Source of the DNA: Areca catechu
Lineage: Eukaryota; Streptophyta; Magnoliopsida; Arecales; Arecaceae
DNA length: 64,000 bases
Direction: 5' to 3'
Assembly: GCA_021397845.1 (NCBI GenBank)
Contig: CM038038.1
Location: 62,738,748-62,802,747, forward strand
The notes under the pieces are model-generated. The model searched no databases. It saw nothing but the letters and a program-made list of their open reading frames with translations, and was not told the DNA's origin. Below are positions 11,129 through 21,258 of this stretch, in pieces; within the stretch, counting starts at the first letter, position 1; the number at the start of each line of letters is the position of its first letter. A program made the position numbers and the translations under genes.

Positions 11129-11517
11129 AAGGGAAAAAGAGACGACCAGGTAAGCAGAGACAAGTAAGAAACAGAGGCTGGAAGCTCCGCTCCACGGGAC
11201 AAGATCCAAGGTCCCGAGAGGGGATCGCTTGGCGTGAGCTCGGCAAAGGAGTCCAGCCGGGTTTCTGGTCTCTTTAGCACCATTCTTGCTCATAGAATCT
11301 CTGAGTATGGGACTCCTTCAGGGGCCCGTCCCAGAGACCCTGTTCCCTCTCGCCGTCTACTAACTTGATCGTCGAAGCTCCCTCGTCGGGATCCCCGGCC
11401 AGGGTCTTCTGACCTCGTCTTGCAGGTCCGGTCCAACCAGGAGGCCCTAAGAGCAAGACGGTCTATACGGATCGGCGGTTCCGAGGCACGGGCGCAGCAG
11501 CGAGATCGGCAACAGAT

Positions 11518-11535
11518 TGGCGCACCAGGTAGGGG
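11518..11535 (+). promoter_or_regulatory. Primer-binding site of Tat-A
   Basis: TGGCGCACCAGG starts three bases after the LTR end, the usual place and first triplet for a tRNA 3'-end complement. It is not the initiator tRNA-Met site; I do not assign the tRNA. Tat-J has a related but different sequence at the same place. Confidence 0.6.
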
Positions 11536-11592
11536 GGCAGAACGACACCCCTAGTGGGAGCTAGCTTTTTGCAGGCAAGGCGCTCTCCGATA

Positions 11593-13290
11593 ATGGTGGT
11601 CACTCATGGGCGCGAGGCATCCACCAGCCGTGTGGGGGAGGTTCCCTCCCCTCAAGGGGCCCACAGTCCGGAGAGGGATCTCCCGGCTCCCCCTCCTCTT
11701 CCACCACAGCCGACCTCGACGGACGGGCCCCTCGCGGCCGTCATCCAATAGCTACAGACCTTGACCTCGGCAGTCCGACAGCTTCAACATCAGCAGCACT
11801 CCCTGGCCACGCAGCCGCAACCAGGGACCCTCGCGGCTCGAGCCGCGGGGCCGCGTGGGAGCCTGCGCTCCATTCAGGGCAGGCCATCCCACCCGAGGGT
11901 AGTCTACAACCCCCGCGGGAGCCACTAAGCTCCCGCAAAAAGAAACTACTCCGATTCGGTAGATCACGAGAGTAGATCCCCGGCCGATGAAGCTGAGACG
12001 GTGCATCGCAGCAAGCGACGCCGAGGCATGACTTTGCTGCGAGTCCGATCGGCGCCCCCTTCACCAGCGGCCTCGATGGAAGACTCCACCGACGAGGGCA
12101 TCAGGCGCCAGGCCGAGAGGCGCCTGGAGGAGCATGAATGCAAGTTGGCGGAGTTCGCCCGTCGATTCGTTGACCTGCAGAACTCATCGGCGGACCCGAC
12201 GGGCTACTAATCCCGTCCCCCCTTCTCTGAAGAAATCCAGGCGGAGCCGATCCCGAGCCGGTTCCGCATGCCGCAGGTGGATCCCTACGATGGGACCACC
12301 GACCCTCTGGACCATCTGGAGAGCTACAAGGCTCTCATGAGGGTCCAGGGGGCCACTGACGCCCTTTTGTGCATTGCCTTCCCCGCTACCCTCCGGAAGG
12401 CCGCTCGAGTCTGGTTCACCCGCATCAAGCCTAGATCTATCTGCTCCTTCCACCAGTTGGAAGGGAAGTTGGTGGCGCACTTCGACGCTTGTCGGAAGGT
12501 GCCAAGAGAGGTGGATAGCCTCTTTTCCATCCGCCAGCAGGACCAGGAGCTGCTCCGGGATTATATCACCCGGTTCAAGACCGCAGCCCTGGAAATCTAT
12601 AGCCTGGACGAGCCCGTCGCCATGCTGGCTTTGAAGCATGGGCTCAAGATGTCCCGCTTGACCTACTCCCTGGACAAAAAGCCCCCTAGGACATACTCCG
12701 AGCTCCTCCTCCGTGCCCACAAGTACATCCGAGCGGAGGAGGCCGACCGCACCCGTCGAGAGCTAGACGGGAAGACTCTGAAGAGGCCATCCCCGAGGGA
12801 TATTCCAGGAGCTCGGAAGGCCGGGCCATCTGCCGACCCTCGCCCGAATCCGATGTCAAAGGGCGAGGTCATTTCGGAGCGGAGGTTCACCCCTCTCCTC
12901 GGCCCCCGAACAAAGATCCTCATTAAAATTGAGGGCGAGCACTACCTCCGCCGACCTCCTCCTCAGAACCCAAGAGGTACCCGGGACAAGTCAAAGTACT
13001 GCCAGTTCCACCGCGAGCATGGCCATGACACGGAGGAGTGTCGCAACCTGAAGCGGGAGATCGAGGAGCTGATCAAGAGGGGCTACCTCAGGAAGTTCAT
13101 CAGGAACGAGGTCCCAGTGGAGGGGCAGCCGCTCGCGGCCTTACCACCAGTTCCTGCAATCGACAACCGCCCGACAGAGAAGCCGGTGGGCATGATCTCA
13201 CTTGGGCTCGGTCGGGCAGCAAAGAGGGCCCGGGAGATCGAGAACCCAGAGAATGTACCCCCTTCTGAGAAGGGGAAGGAAAATGAAAAT
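11593..13290 (+). pseudogene. gag: Tat-A gag (capsid and nucleocapsid), with nonsense changes
   Basis: Gag packages the element RNA into virus-like particles in the cytoplasm. The frame starts at ATG 11593 and continues into pol. The capsid core (Retrotrans_gag type) runs from about residue 226, with VDPYDGTTDPLDHL and LRKAARVWF. A zinc-binding stretch of the Tat kind, CQFHREHGHDTEEC, is at about residue 470 in place of the ordinary CCHC knuckle. Stops at 11749, 11926 and 12208 lie before the core, so the downstream ATG at 12268 begins a long uninterrupted stretch. The N-terminal part before the core is proline- and arginine-rich and probably disordered. Confidence 0.85.
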
Positions 13291-13680
13291 GTAAACAATG
13301 ATGCTGTGGTGGTCGAGATGACCATCGCGAAGCATCCTGTACACCGAATTATGGTAGATAGCGGAAGCTCGGCTGACGTGCTTTTTTACGATGCTTTCTC
13401 TTGAATGAATTTGTCCCATGATCAGCTGAGACCGGTGCATACCCCCCTGGAAGGCTTTACCGGGGACTCGGTGGGAGTCGAATGGGAGATCACTCTCCCG
13501 GTCACCGCCGGGTCCCCACCTCGGCAGATGACCGTCCTGATGACGTTTACCGTCGTCAAGCTCCCTTCGCCTTACAACGCGATTCTCGGGCGTCCCGGGC
13601 TCAACCAACTGGATGCCATGATTTTCATGAAGAGGTTGTTGGTGCAGTTCCCCACATCTTCCGGGCTCGGGGTAATGAAG
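13291..13680 (+). pseudogene. Tat-A aspartic protease
   Basis: The catalytic triad is visible as VDSGSSADVL (Asp codon at 13357), followed by the flap region and the ILGRPGLNQL block, typical of the retropepsin of Ty3/gypsy elements, which cuts the gag-pol precursor. A TGA at 13402-13404 stands 15 codons after the active site where relatives have arginine, a CGA to TGA change. The frame then continues without a shift. Confidence 0.82.
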
Positions 13681-13849
13681 GGGACGACCCAGCCGGTCAT
13701 GCATTGCCTCCAGATAGTCCCGGGCACCCGAGGCGCGGAGCTCGGCCTCGACGTTGATGACCTCGACCTAAGGGAGAAGGAACCCAGGGGAGGTCCCGTA
13801 GAATGCCTGTTGACTTATCCCCTTGGTTCAGACCCGCTGAAGACGGTGC

Positions 13850-14640
13850 AGGTCGGGGCACAACTCCTAGAAGAAGAACGGACACGCCTGCTAGAGTTCC
13901 TCCGTGCGAACATGGACGTGTTCGCCTGGTCAGCGGCCGACATGCCAGGCATACCCCCCGAGGTCATTACACACAGGCTGATCATGGATCCGACCTGCCG
14001 CCCGATCCGCCAGAAGAAGAGGAGCTTCGCTATGGAGAGGCAGAGGGCCATCAACGAGGAGGTGGAGAAACTCCTCGTCGCCGGCTTTGTGCGGGAAGTC
14101 CAATATCCCAGCTGGCTGGTGAACGTGGTCATGGTAAAGAAAAGCAATGGTAAGTGGAGGATCTGTGTAGACTACACTGACCTCAACCGAGCTTGCCCGA
14201 AGGACAGCTTCCCCCTTCCAAAGATTGACCAACTGGTCGACACCACCTCGGGGCATCGCCTCCTGTCCTTCATGGACGCCTTCTCCGGATACAACCAGAT
14301 CCGAATGAACCCGGAGGATGAGGAGCACACCGCCTTCATCACCGACCGCAGAACTTTTTGCTACAGGATGATGCCGTTTGGTCTCAAGAATGCCGGGGCC
14401 ACGTACCAGCATCTGGTCAGCCGAATCTTCAAAGACCAGATCGGCCGCAACATGCAGGTGTACGTGGATGACATGCTGGTGATGAGCAAGCCCGATTCGG
14501 ACCACGTGGCTGACCTGGCGGAGACATTCGGCAACCTCCGACGTCATCAGATGAAGCTGAACCCAGCGAAGTGCACCTTCGGCATCTCCGTCGGGAAGTT
14601 CCTAGGATTCATGGTAACCCAGAGAGGAATTGAAGCCAAC
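13850..14640 (+). pseudogene. Tat-A reverse transcriptase
   Basis: The RT domain copies the element RNA into DNA. Visible motifs in order are WRICVDYTDLNRACPKDSFP, FMDAFSGYNQIRM, YRMMPFGLKNAGATYQ and the catalytic YVDDM at 14461-14475. This domain alone is free of stops. A short acidic linker with VFAWSAADMPGI precedes it, as usual in Tat elements. Confidence 0.9.
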
Positions 14641-14789
14641 CCGGAGAAGGTCCAGGCCATCCTGGACATGGAGCAGCCCGCCTCCAAGAAGCAAGTGCAG
14701 CAACTCACAGGCCGGGTTGCGGCCCTCAGCCATTTTATCTCCAGGTCGGCCGATCGCTGCCGGCCCTTCTTCAAGGTGCTGAGGAAGAT

Positions 14790-15330
14790 GAACGACTTTG
14801 CCTGGACCGAGGAGTGCCAGGAGGCCTTTGAAGAACTTAAGAAGATGCTCGCATCGCCGCCACTGCTTTCCCAGCCCAAGGAGGGGGAGGAGCTCATCCT
14901 CTATCTGGCGGTAACCCCGGAGGCCGTCAGTTCGGTCCTGGTTCGGATCGATGACCAAGGAGTCCAACGGCCGGTGTACTATACCAGTAAACTTCTCCGC
15001 AATGCGGAGCTCAGGTATTCTCAGCCCGAGAAGCTCGTTTTTGCGTTAATAGTGTCTGCTCAGCATCTCAGGCCCTATTTCCAAGCGCATCCCATCGCCG
15101 TCCTGACGGATCAACCACTGAAAGCGGTGCTCAACCGATCCGACACATCGGGGTGATTGGCGAAGTGGGCGCTGAAGCTCAACGAGTTCAACATCGCGTA
15201 CAGGCCAAGGTCGGCCATGAAAGCGCAGGTGCTGGCCGACTTCTTGGTCGAATGTGCAGGCTTAGGCAAGGAGCTCGAGGAAGGTCCCTCGTGCCAGCAG
15301 CTGAAGATGGGCCCCGAGGAGCCCGGAGAG
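14790..15330 (+). pseudogene. Tat-A first RNase H (gypsy type)
   Basis: The domain degrades RNA in the RNA-DNA hybrid. The region begins after the RT connection with TEECQEAFEELKKML and continues with LILYLAVTPEAVSSVLV and LTDQPLKAVL. The usual first catalytic Asp appears replaced (YLAVTPE where many gypsy elements have a VDAS motif), a state typical of Tat elements in which this domain has decayed. TGA at 15154-15156 stands where relatives have arginine. Confidence 0.75.
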
Positions 15331-15720
15331 GACGCGTGGATCCTCCACGTAGATGGAGCCTCGAACTCTGGCGGGAGCGGAGCCAGACTCATTCGTGCCA
15401 ACAGCGACGGGGTCGTCGCCGAATGCGTGCTCCGTTTCCAATTCACCGTGACAAACAATCAGGCGAAGTACGAGGCGCTCCTCGCCGGGCTGAGGGTCTC
15501 CCGCGAGCTGGGCATGGCCAACCTTTAAGCTTTCACTGACTTCCAGCTCATGGCAGGACAGGTCTCCGGAGAGTATGCCGTGCACGACCCCCAAATGGCG
15601 AAATACTTGGAGCTCGTCAAGCCGGGCATGGCCGGTTTCCGACGCTTCGATATCTTCCACATCCCCCACAGGGAGAACGCCCGTGCGGACACTCTTTCCC
15701 GGCTAGCGACCCTACCGGAC
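15331..15720 (+). pseudogene. Tat-A second RNase H (RVT_3, archaeal-like)
   Basis: The order of catalytic blocks is VDGASNSGGSG, NNQAKYEALLAG, FTDFQLMAGQV and ENARADTLSRLA, giving Asp, Glu, Asp and Asp. This is the plant Tat signature: an additional RNase H of the RVT_3 type after the gypsy RNase H. Here it looks catalytically complete while the first RNase H does not, so it probably supplies the activity. TAA at 15526-15528 breaks the frame just before the third block. Confidence 0.82.
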
Positions 15721-15949
15721 TCGATGCTGGGCCGTGCTCATGTGGAGCGCCTTAAGGCCCCAAGCCACGAGACCCCAGTGGAGGTCCATCAGGTCAGCCG
15801 TGAGCCCAGCTGGATGGACAAGTATGCCGAGTACATAACCAGCGGTACCTTGCCAGAGGACCGTGTGGCGGCCCGCCTCATCAGAAAGAAGGCCGCACGG
15901 TTCGTCTTGATTGATGGGCAATTATATCGAAGATCCTACTCCTACCCCC

Positions 15950-17043
15950 TCCTTAAATGCTTGGGACCCGTGGAAGCCAAACTCGTGCTCCAGGAGATTC
16001 ACGAGGGCGTCTGTGGGAACCACGTGGGGGGTAGAGCGTTAGCCTACAAAGCCCTTCGTCAGGGCTACTTTTGAGAGACGATGAAGGAGGATGCCGCCGA
16101 TTTCGTGAAGAGGTGCGATCGGTGCCAGCGTCACGCCACGGTGCAACGGCAGCCCTCCAACCCAATCTCCCAGCTTTCAGCTCCGTGGCTATTCGCCCAA
16201 TGGGGAATGGACCTTCTGGGCCCATTCCCACCGGCGTCTGGATAGCGAAAATTCTTGATCATGGCCATCGACTACTTCACGAAGTGGGTCAAGGCCGAAC
16301 CCTTGGCGCAGATCACCGAAGCAAACGTCATCAAGTTCTTCTGGAAGTCAATCATTTACCGCTACGGCCTCCCCCACACCGTGATCACTGATAACGGGCG
16401 CCAGTTCGACTGCCGGGAGTTTGAAGAGTTCTGCGGTGACCTCGGCATCAGGCATCGCTTCACCTCAGTGGCGCATCCTCAGACCAATGGAGAGGCCAAG
16501 GTCACGAACAGGACCATTTTGCAGGGCCTCCGCACGCGGCTGGACCAGGCCAAGGGCAGATGGGCAGAGGAGCTCCCCAGCATCCTTTGGGCATACCATA
16601 CCACCCCAAGGACGGCGACCGACGAGACCCCGTTCAACCTCGTCTTCGGAGTCGAAGCGGTCATCCCGATCGAGCTCAGCCTACCCACACTACGTGTGGA
16701 GCATTATGACGAGACGGAGAACCCCGCCAGAATGATGCTCAACCTTGACCTTCTTGAAGAGACGAGGGACAAGGCCCGAGTTTGGATGGCGGCGTATAGG
16801 TAGCGAGTGGCCAAGTATTACAACTCCTGAGTGCGGCCAAAGTCCTTTCGTCCCGGAGATCTGGTCCTCCGGCGTGCTGAAGCTTCTCAGCCGCGAGAGT
16901 GCGGGAAGCTCTCACCAAACTGGGAAGGCCCGTACCGGGTAGCAGAAGCCCTCCCCCATGACGCCTATTATTTGGAAGAATTGAAGGGGGCCAGGTTCCC
17001 CCGGACGTGGAACGCCTCGAATCTAAGGATGTATTATCAGTAA
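15950..17043 (+). pseudogene. Tat-A integrase
   Basis: Integrase inserts the cDNA into the genome. The zinc-binding part (HEGVCGNHVGG, then CDRCQRHA) is followed by the catalytic core with Asp in WGMDLLGPFP, Asp in ITDNGRQFD and Glu in PQTNGEAKVTNR, spaced as expected. The C-terminal part ends with TWNASNLRMYYQ and TAA at 17041. Four stops (16072, 16243, 16801, 16828) lie within; three fit CAG or CGA losing C and one fits TGG to TGA. No chromodomain is present. Confidence 0.85.
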
Positions 17044-17167
17044 TGTAAGGTTCCCCACTCCAGCAATAAAGTTTCTTTGCTTCAAACGCTCTTTCTCACC
17101 TCGTAGGGAAACTGGTGCATGGCCTTGAGTTTGGCATGCCCGACCGTGGCCGAAGGCCAGAGGAAGC

Positions 17168-17850
17168 GAGAAGTCCCGGACATTGGTCTGGAAGGCGGAG
17201 CAGAACCCAGTTCGCCCACGCGAGCACGGAGAACAGCTCGGCAAGCCGTGCAAGGATTGAGAAAGCCTGCGGCCCCGGGGTTCAGTCCGGAAGTCCCGGA
17301 CTTCGGTCTGGAAGGTGGGGTAGAACCCAGTTCGCCCACGCGATCACGGAGAACAGCTCGGCAAGCCGCGTAAGGCTTGAGAAAGCCTGTGGCCCCAGGG
17401 TTCAGTCTGGAAGTCTCGGACTTCGGTCTGGAAGGCGGGGTAGAACCCAGTTCGCCCACACGAGCACGGAGAACAGCTCGGCAAGTCGCGCAAGGCTTGA
17501 GAAAGCCTGCGGCCCCGGGGTTCAGTCCGGAAGTCCCGGACTTCGGTCTGGAAGGCGGGGCAGAACCCAGTTCGCCTACGTGAGCACGGAGAACAGCTCG
17601 GCAAGCCGCGTAAGGCTTGAGAAAGCCTGCGGCCCCGGGGTTCAATCCGAAAGTCCCGGACTTCGGTCTGGAAGGCGGGGCAGAACCCAGTTCGCCCACG
17701 CGAGCACGGAGAACAGCCCGGCAAGCTGCGCAAGGCTTGGAAAAGCCTGCGGCCCCGGGGTTCAGTCCGGAAGTCCCGGACTTTGGTCTGGAAGGCGGGA
17801 CAAAACCTAGTTCGCCCATGCGAGCACGAAGGCAAGCCCAAGGAAGGGCC
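17168..17850 (+). repeat. 120-bp tandem array in the Tat-A 3' spacer
   Basis: About five full and one partial unit of exactly 120 bp lie just after pol. Units are well conserved (GTCCCGGACTT, GGTCTGGAAGGCGGGG, CGGAGAACAGCTCGGCAAG). Because 120 is divisible by three, frames stay open on both strands (for example minus 17082-17948), giving 40-residue repeats that I do not regard as genes. Tandem repeats in this spacer are known in plant Tat/Ogre elements and can seed satellites. Confidence 0.9.
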
Positions 17851-18079
17851 CGCTCAAGGCCTACTCTGATGCCACCCTGCCCGGAAGGTCCCGAACTTTG
17901 ATCTGAACGCCGGGCGGGACCAGGTCCACCCTCGTCTCGGCACTCCACATCAACATCTCAAAAAGAAAAAAGAGGAGAAGGAAAAATAAAAAAGGAAGGC
18001 GAGTTCGAGACATGGCCAAACCAGATTTTCATTGATTCAAGAAGGGGAAGTACAAACTTGGAGTCCCGACAGGCTGGGA

Positions 18080-18125
18080 GTCCCAAAAAAAAAAAAAAAA
18101 AAATAATAATAATAATAATATAACA
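18080..18125 (+). repeat. Poly-A and (TAA)n simple repeat
   Basis: A run of A residues passes into seven or so TAA units, between the tandem array and the end of the antisense gene. It may serve no role beyond spacer. Confidence 0.9.
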
Positions 18126-18859
18126 ACAAAAAAGAAGAAGATACATGGTTCAGTTTGGCGTGGTGGCGGGGCCCTTAGCCTGGGTCGCGCGCTCCGCATC
18201 CTCGCCATCGACGGCTGCCGGCTCAGGGGGCCGCTCCGGAGCCATGGCCGTGTCGCTCGCCGTGGTCGCAGCTGTGACGTCGGCCGCACCGGAAGTCTTG
18301 CTGTCAGGTCCCTGCCTCCTACCTCCGAGCACCACCCCACTGAGGTCGAGCTCGGGGTAGAAGGACCCCACCTTTTCCCGGCACACTCGGAACCCCTTCA
18401 GGAAGGAATCCACGGCGACCTCCCGGACCTCCGAGGTGTACTCGTCGGAGGCCCGAAACTTCGGGACGGCTTCTTGCGCCTCCCGCTTCGTGGCTTCTAG
18501 GATCCCGTTGACGTAGGCGCTCCGCTCCTTCGCCGCACTCGCATCCCGCCAGGCCTCCTCCAGCTGGTGCTCCAGCCTCTGAGAATGGGCCTGGAGGCGA
18601 GCCCTCTCAGCCGCGTCCTCCTTCGCGCGATGCTGGTGGGAGATCCTCTCCTCGGACAGAGAGGACTCCAGGCCCTTGCCACGCTCCTCGGTGCATGCCA
18701 GGTCCGCCTGGAGGGCCTGGTTGTTTGCTCGCAGCTCGACCCCTTCTCCATGAGGTCCTTAACGTCGACCGCGAGCTTGCCGAGCTTCTCTTCCTTCTCG
18801 GCATTGTTCTTCGCGTACCCTACGAGGAAGTTCCTCAGTAGGAGCACGTCGTTCCCAAT

Positions 18860-18937
18860 CTGCACAGCAAAAAGACTGGGTTAGAAGAAAGACCACCCGA
18901 GGTCACAAAAGACAGAAGAGTCTGAGTTCGAACTTAC
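18860..18937 (-). other. Intron 2 of Tat-A antisense gene
   Basis: A 78-bp segment starts GTAAGTTC, a near-perfect donor, and ends in a T-rich tract and TGTGCAG. It joins coding blocks in phase 0. No matching region survives in Tat-E for comparison. Confidence 0.65.
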
Positions 18938-19452
18938 CATTAAGAGCTGCGGGAGGATCCCGAGCAGGGCATCGGCGTAGTCCCTGCCGCCTTGAGATCG
19001 GCGGTCCCGGGCGGTGGAGGCATACTCCATCACTTTCTCCGTGAGCCCCTTGTCGCAGATTACTGAGCACCGGTTGGTGATCACCGGTGGCAGAGCCGTC
19101 AGGTCAGCTACGGCGGTGACTGCCCCTCCGGCAAGAATCACCGTCGACAGGGCGGCAGAGGATGTGGGCTGCACCGTCGGAGCCACGGCGATGATGGGGC
19201 CGGCGCTGGGCGGAACTGCTGGTGGTGGGGCCCCCTCGTCGACAGCACCGCCGGGTCTGACTGCTGGAGCATCGATGGCCCCGCCCCGAGGTAGCCTGGG
19301 CGGGGGAGCAGCGGCCACCGGGCTGGGTACGGTCGCCGGCGCGACCTCCTGGCTCACCTCGGTGCGAGCCCTCTTCGCCGCAGGCTCATCCACCTCGGCG
19401 ACGTCCCTCTGGGCCGCGCCCTCCAGGAGGTTCTCCAGCGAGAATTTCATGC

Positions 19453-19535
19453 CTGCAACACAAAAAGAAAAGAGGTCAGTCAGCTCAGCTAAAAAGGAGA
19501 AAGAGTACAGAGGTCAAGGAAAGACTGAGTCTCAC
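19453..19535 (-). other. Intron 1 of Tat-A antisense gene
   Basis: This 83-bp segment starts GTGAGACT and ends TTTTTGTGTTGCAG. It splits a glycine codon after the first base; the Tat-E copy has an intron at the identical place and phase. Confidence 0.75.
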
Positions 19536-19607
19536 CCGGCTCGCGGATGGGACTGATCCCGGCCTCAAACAAGTTATGCTCCGAGAGCAGAACCTCGAGC
19601 GCTGGGA

Positions 19608-19612
19608 CCACA
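19608..19612 (+). repeat. Target-site duplication of Chromo-B, left copy
   Basis: CCACA here and at 28438-28442 flank Chromo-B exactly. The antisense reading frame of Tat-A resumes correctly when one copy and the element are left out. Confidence 0.92.
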
Positions 19613-21211
19613 TGGTGCGGGCACCAAACTCAGAAGAAGACTTCAGAGCTCCATCTGGATCTCTGATTAACCTTGCCCGAAGAATTAGGGTTTTTTGGTT
19701 TTTAATAAGAGTTGACTAGATCAACTTAATTTAGCTTGAGTCTACATTACTTGCATTTTATTTTGTTGAGTCATGTTGACTAAATAGTGGACTAGGGTTT
19801 CAAAATGGGATGTTACACTTTCTTCCAAGACCAGGCAAGTGGACACCACACTCCCAGCCACACTCCCAGTCCAGGGGGTGCCATATCCACATCCAGCAGC
19901 TTTTGGTCCCCACTCCACAGATGGCAACCTCCTTCTCTCATGCGCCAGATAAGGAGAAGTCCACCAAGAGACCACCAATCAAGGGGGCGGCCAAGACTTT
20001 CCCAAGAAAATCCAAGCAAAGAAGGGAAGAAATTTCTCTTGGAAGAGCATATCAAGGGGCGCCCATTACCTACCAAAAAAACCTAAAACAAAGATGGGAA
20101 GGGCCTTGACTTAGGGAGGAAGAAAAGGAGGAGTCCAAAAGAGTTCATCCAGGGAAGGAAGAAAATTTTTCTTGAAAAATCCAAGCAAGGTGGCGCCATC
20201 TACCTGCCATTTATAACCCAAATCCTAATTTTTGGTATTTTGGCCGACCATATGTAAGGGATTTGCCCTAATTTGGAGATCCCCTCCTTTAGTCCCACAT
20301 GGAAAAATATGAAACCCTTCTCCCTTGTAAAGCATTATAAATTAAACCCCTCTTGTAAGTTGAAATGAATCAGATGAATGAAAGAAATTTTTCTTGAGCA
20401 AACTTGTGTTTTCTCTTGTCCGCACTTGCTTCCAGGTGTTGAGCTCCGTGAGGGAGTAAATCCGGGTTCCCCTGGAACCTTGAGGAGGTGAGAGATCTCC
20501 AAAACCCTAAACCCTAGGTTAGCCACTCAATTCCCAAACCCTAGCCGCCAACACCCTTCTCTTTCCACCAAGCCCTAGTCTGTTCTACTTCTCACGGCCA
20601 CCCTCTCCAAGCCCTGGCCGGCCACCAGCATCCAACTCCGGTCCAGATACTTCAGGTCTGCAGCAACTCTAAGAGGAAGTCAGATCGGCCTCCAGGAGAA
20701 TCCTGATCTCAGCAGCCTCGGCTTTCAAGTTCTTCAGCCTGGTAAGATCTCTTCTTGAGTTTCTGAATTCCATCTTTTGTTCCTCTTCTCTCCCAGATCC
20801 TGAGTCCAGAAGAAGCCGACCAAACCACAAAACCAGTATTAGAGGATCCATTGCGAATATAGCCGACTCCGAGGATCTCACAATCTGCTCGAGAGAGTTC
20901 TTCCATCAAACCCTGAGAAGATCACAAGTCTGGTTAGTAAACCATCTCTTCTCTCTATTTCTGTTCTGTTGAAAGTTCAGAGCAAAACCCTAGGTCTGGG
21001 AGTTTCTCAACCCCCAGCGATCCATTACTTCTGAACTACTCTGATAATTTAGTTGCTTCTAAACTGTGCTTTCAATCCTTACCTAGTTTCCTTCAACGTA
21101 GTTTAGCTTTACTTTGAGTCGAAGCCAATTTCCAAAATATAAAAAAAAAAAGAAAAGAATTAATCTTAATTTTACTTCCGCATACGCTTCTTTGTTCTTT
21201 TTTCTGCATCA
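19613..21211 (+). repeat. Chromo-B 5' LTR
   Basis: It starts TGGTGCGGGCACC, ends TCTGCATCA and aligns end to end with 26839-28437. A TATA box (TATAAATTAAACC) is at 20336. Downstream of it is the CTCCGTGAGGGAG hairpin block shared with Chromo-F and solo-H. Its first 58 bases encode the end of the polyprotein when read in the 3' copy. Transcription from here would give the genomic RNA. Confidence 0.93.
20336..20345 (+). promoter_or_regulatory. TATA box of Chromo-B 5' LTR
   Basis: TATAAATTAA lies in the middle of the LTR and is identical in the 3' copy at about 27562, as expected for the U3 promoter. Confidence 0.65.
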
Positions 21212-21258
21212 TTTTTGCTATCAGAGCTTCCGTTCTGCATCATTTTTGGTATCAGAGC
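21212..21258 (+). promoter_or_regulatory. Duplicated primer-binding site of Chromo-B
   Basis: TGCTATCAGAGC (21216-21227) and TGGTATCAGAGC (21247-21258) lie 31 bases apart, because the junction TCTGCATCATTTTTG plus site is repeated in tandem. The 3' LTR aligns with the first LTR end (21211). The inner copy matches the tRNA perfectly; the outer copy has one change in the first three bases. Confidence 0.85.

Larger units (their letters stand above)
10027..11514 (+). repeat. Tat-A 5' LTR
   Basis: The sequence aligns end to end with 29701-31184. The first two bases are TA rather than TG (a G to A change; the 3' copy has TG). It starts with the palindrome TTACGGCCGTAA and ends GGCAACA. A TATA-like GATAAAAGG lies at 11120-11128. 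U3 contains three 185-bp tandem repeats. Long frames on both strands within the repeats are artefacts of GC-rich repetition. Confidence 0.92.
18150..19612 (-). pseudogene. Tat-A antisense gene, 3' portion (end of exon 1, exons 2 and 3)
   Basis: This is the downstream part of the antisense gene that begins at 29221 and was split by Chromo-B. The end of exon 1 (19612-19536) leads to intron 1 (19453-19535), exon 2 (19452-18938), intron 2 (18860-18937) and exon 3 (18859-18150, TGA stop). Exon 2 encodes MKFSLENLLEG, an Ala/Pro-rich low-complexity part, then a conserved block ending LLGILPQLLM. Exon 3 encodes a Glu/Ala/Arg-rich stretch likely to be coiled coil. Exon lengths (856, 515, 710) give phase 1 and phase 0 introns and a total two bases beyond a multiple of three; one frame change near 18740 accounts for this. 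The protein would be about 690 residues; its function is unknown. Confidence 0.75.

Noticed and set aside
17168..17850. CRISPR-like array
   Set aside because: The units are contiguous 120-bp tandem repeats without unique spacers, in a plant retrotransposon.
17082..17948. 288-codon minus-strand frame and 231-codon plus-strand frame
   Set aside because: Both are by-products of a 120-bp repeat, whose length divisible by three keeps frames open.
18150..19450. Three separate small minus-strand genes
   Set aside because: Splice sites with matching phases and the Tat-E parallel show that they are exons of one antisense gene, one of them split by a frame change.
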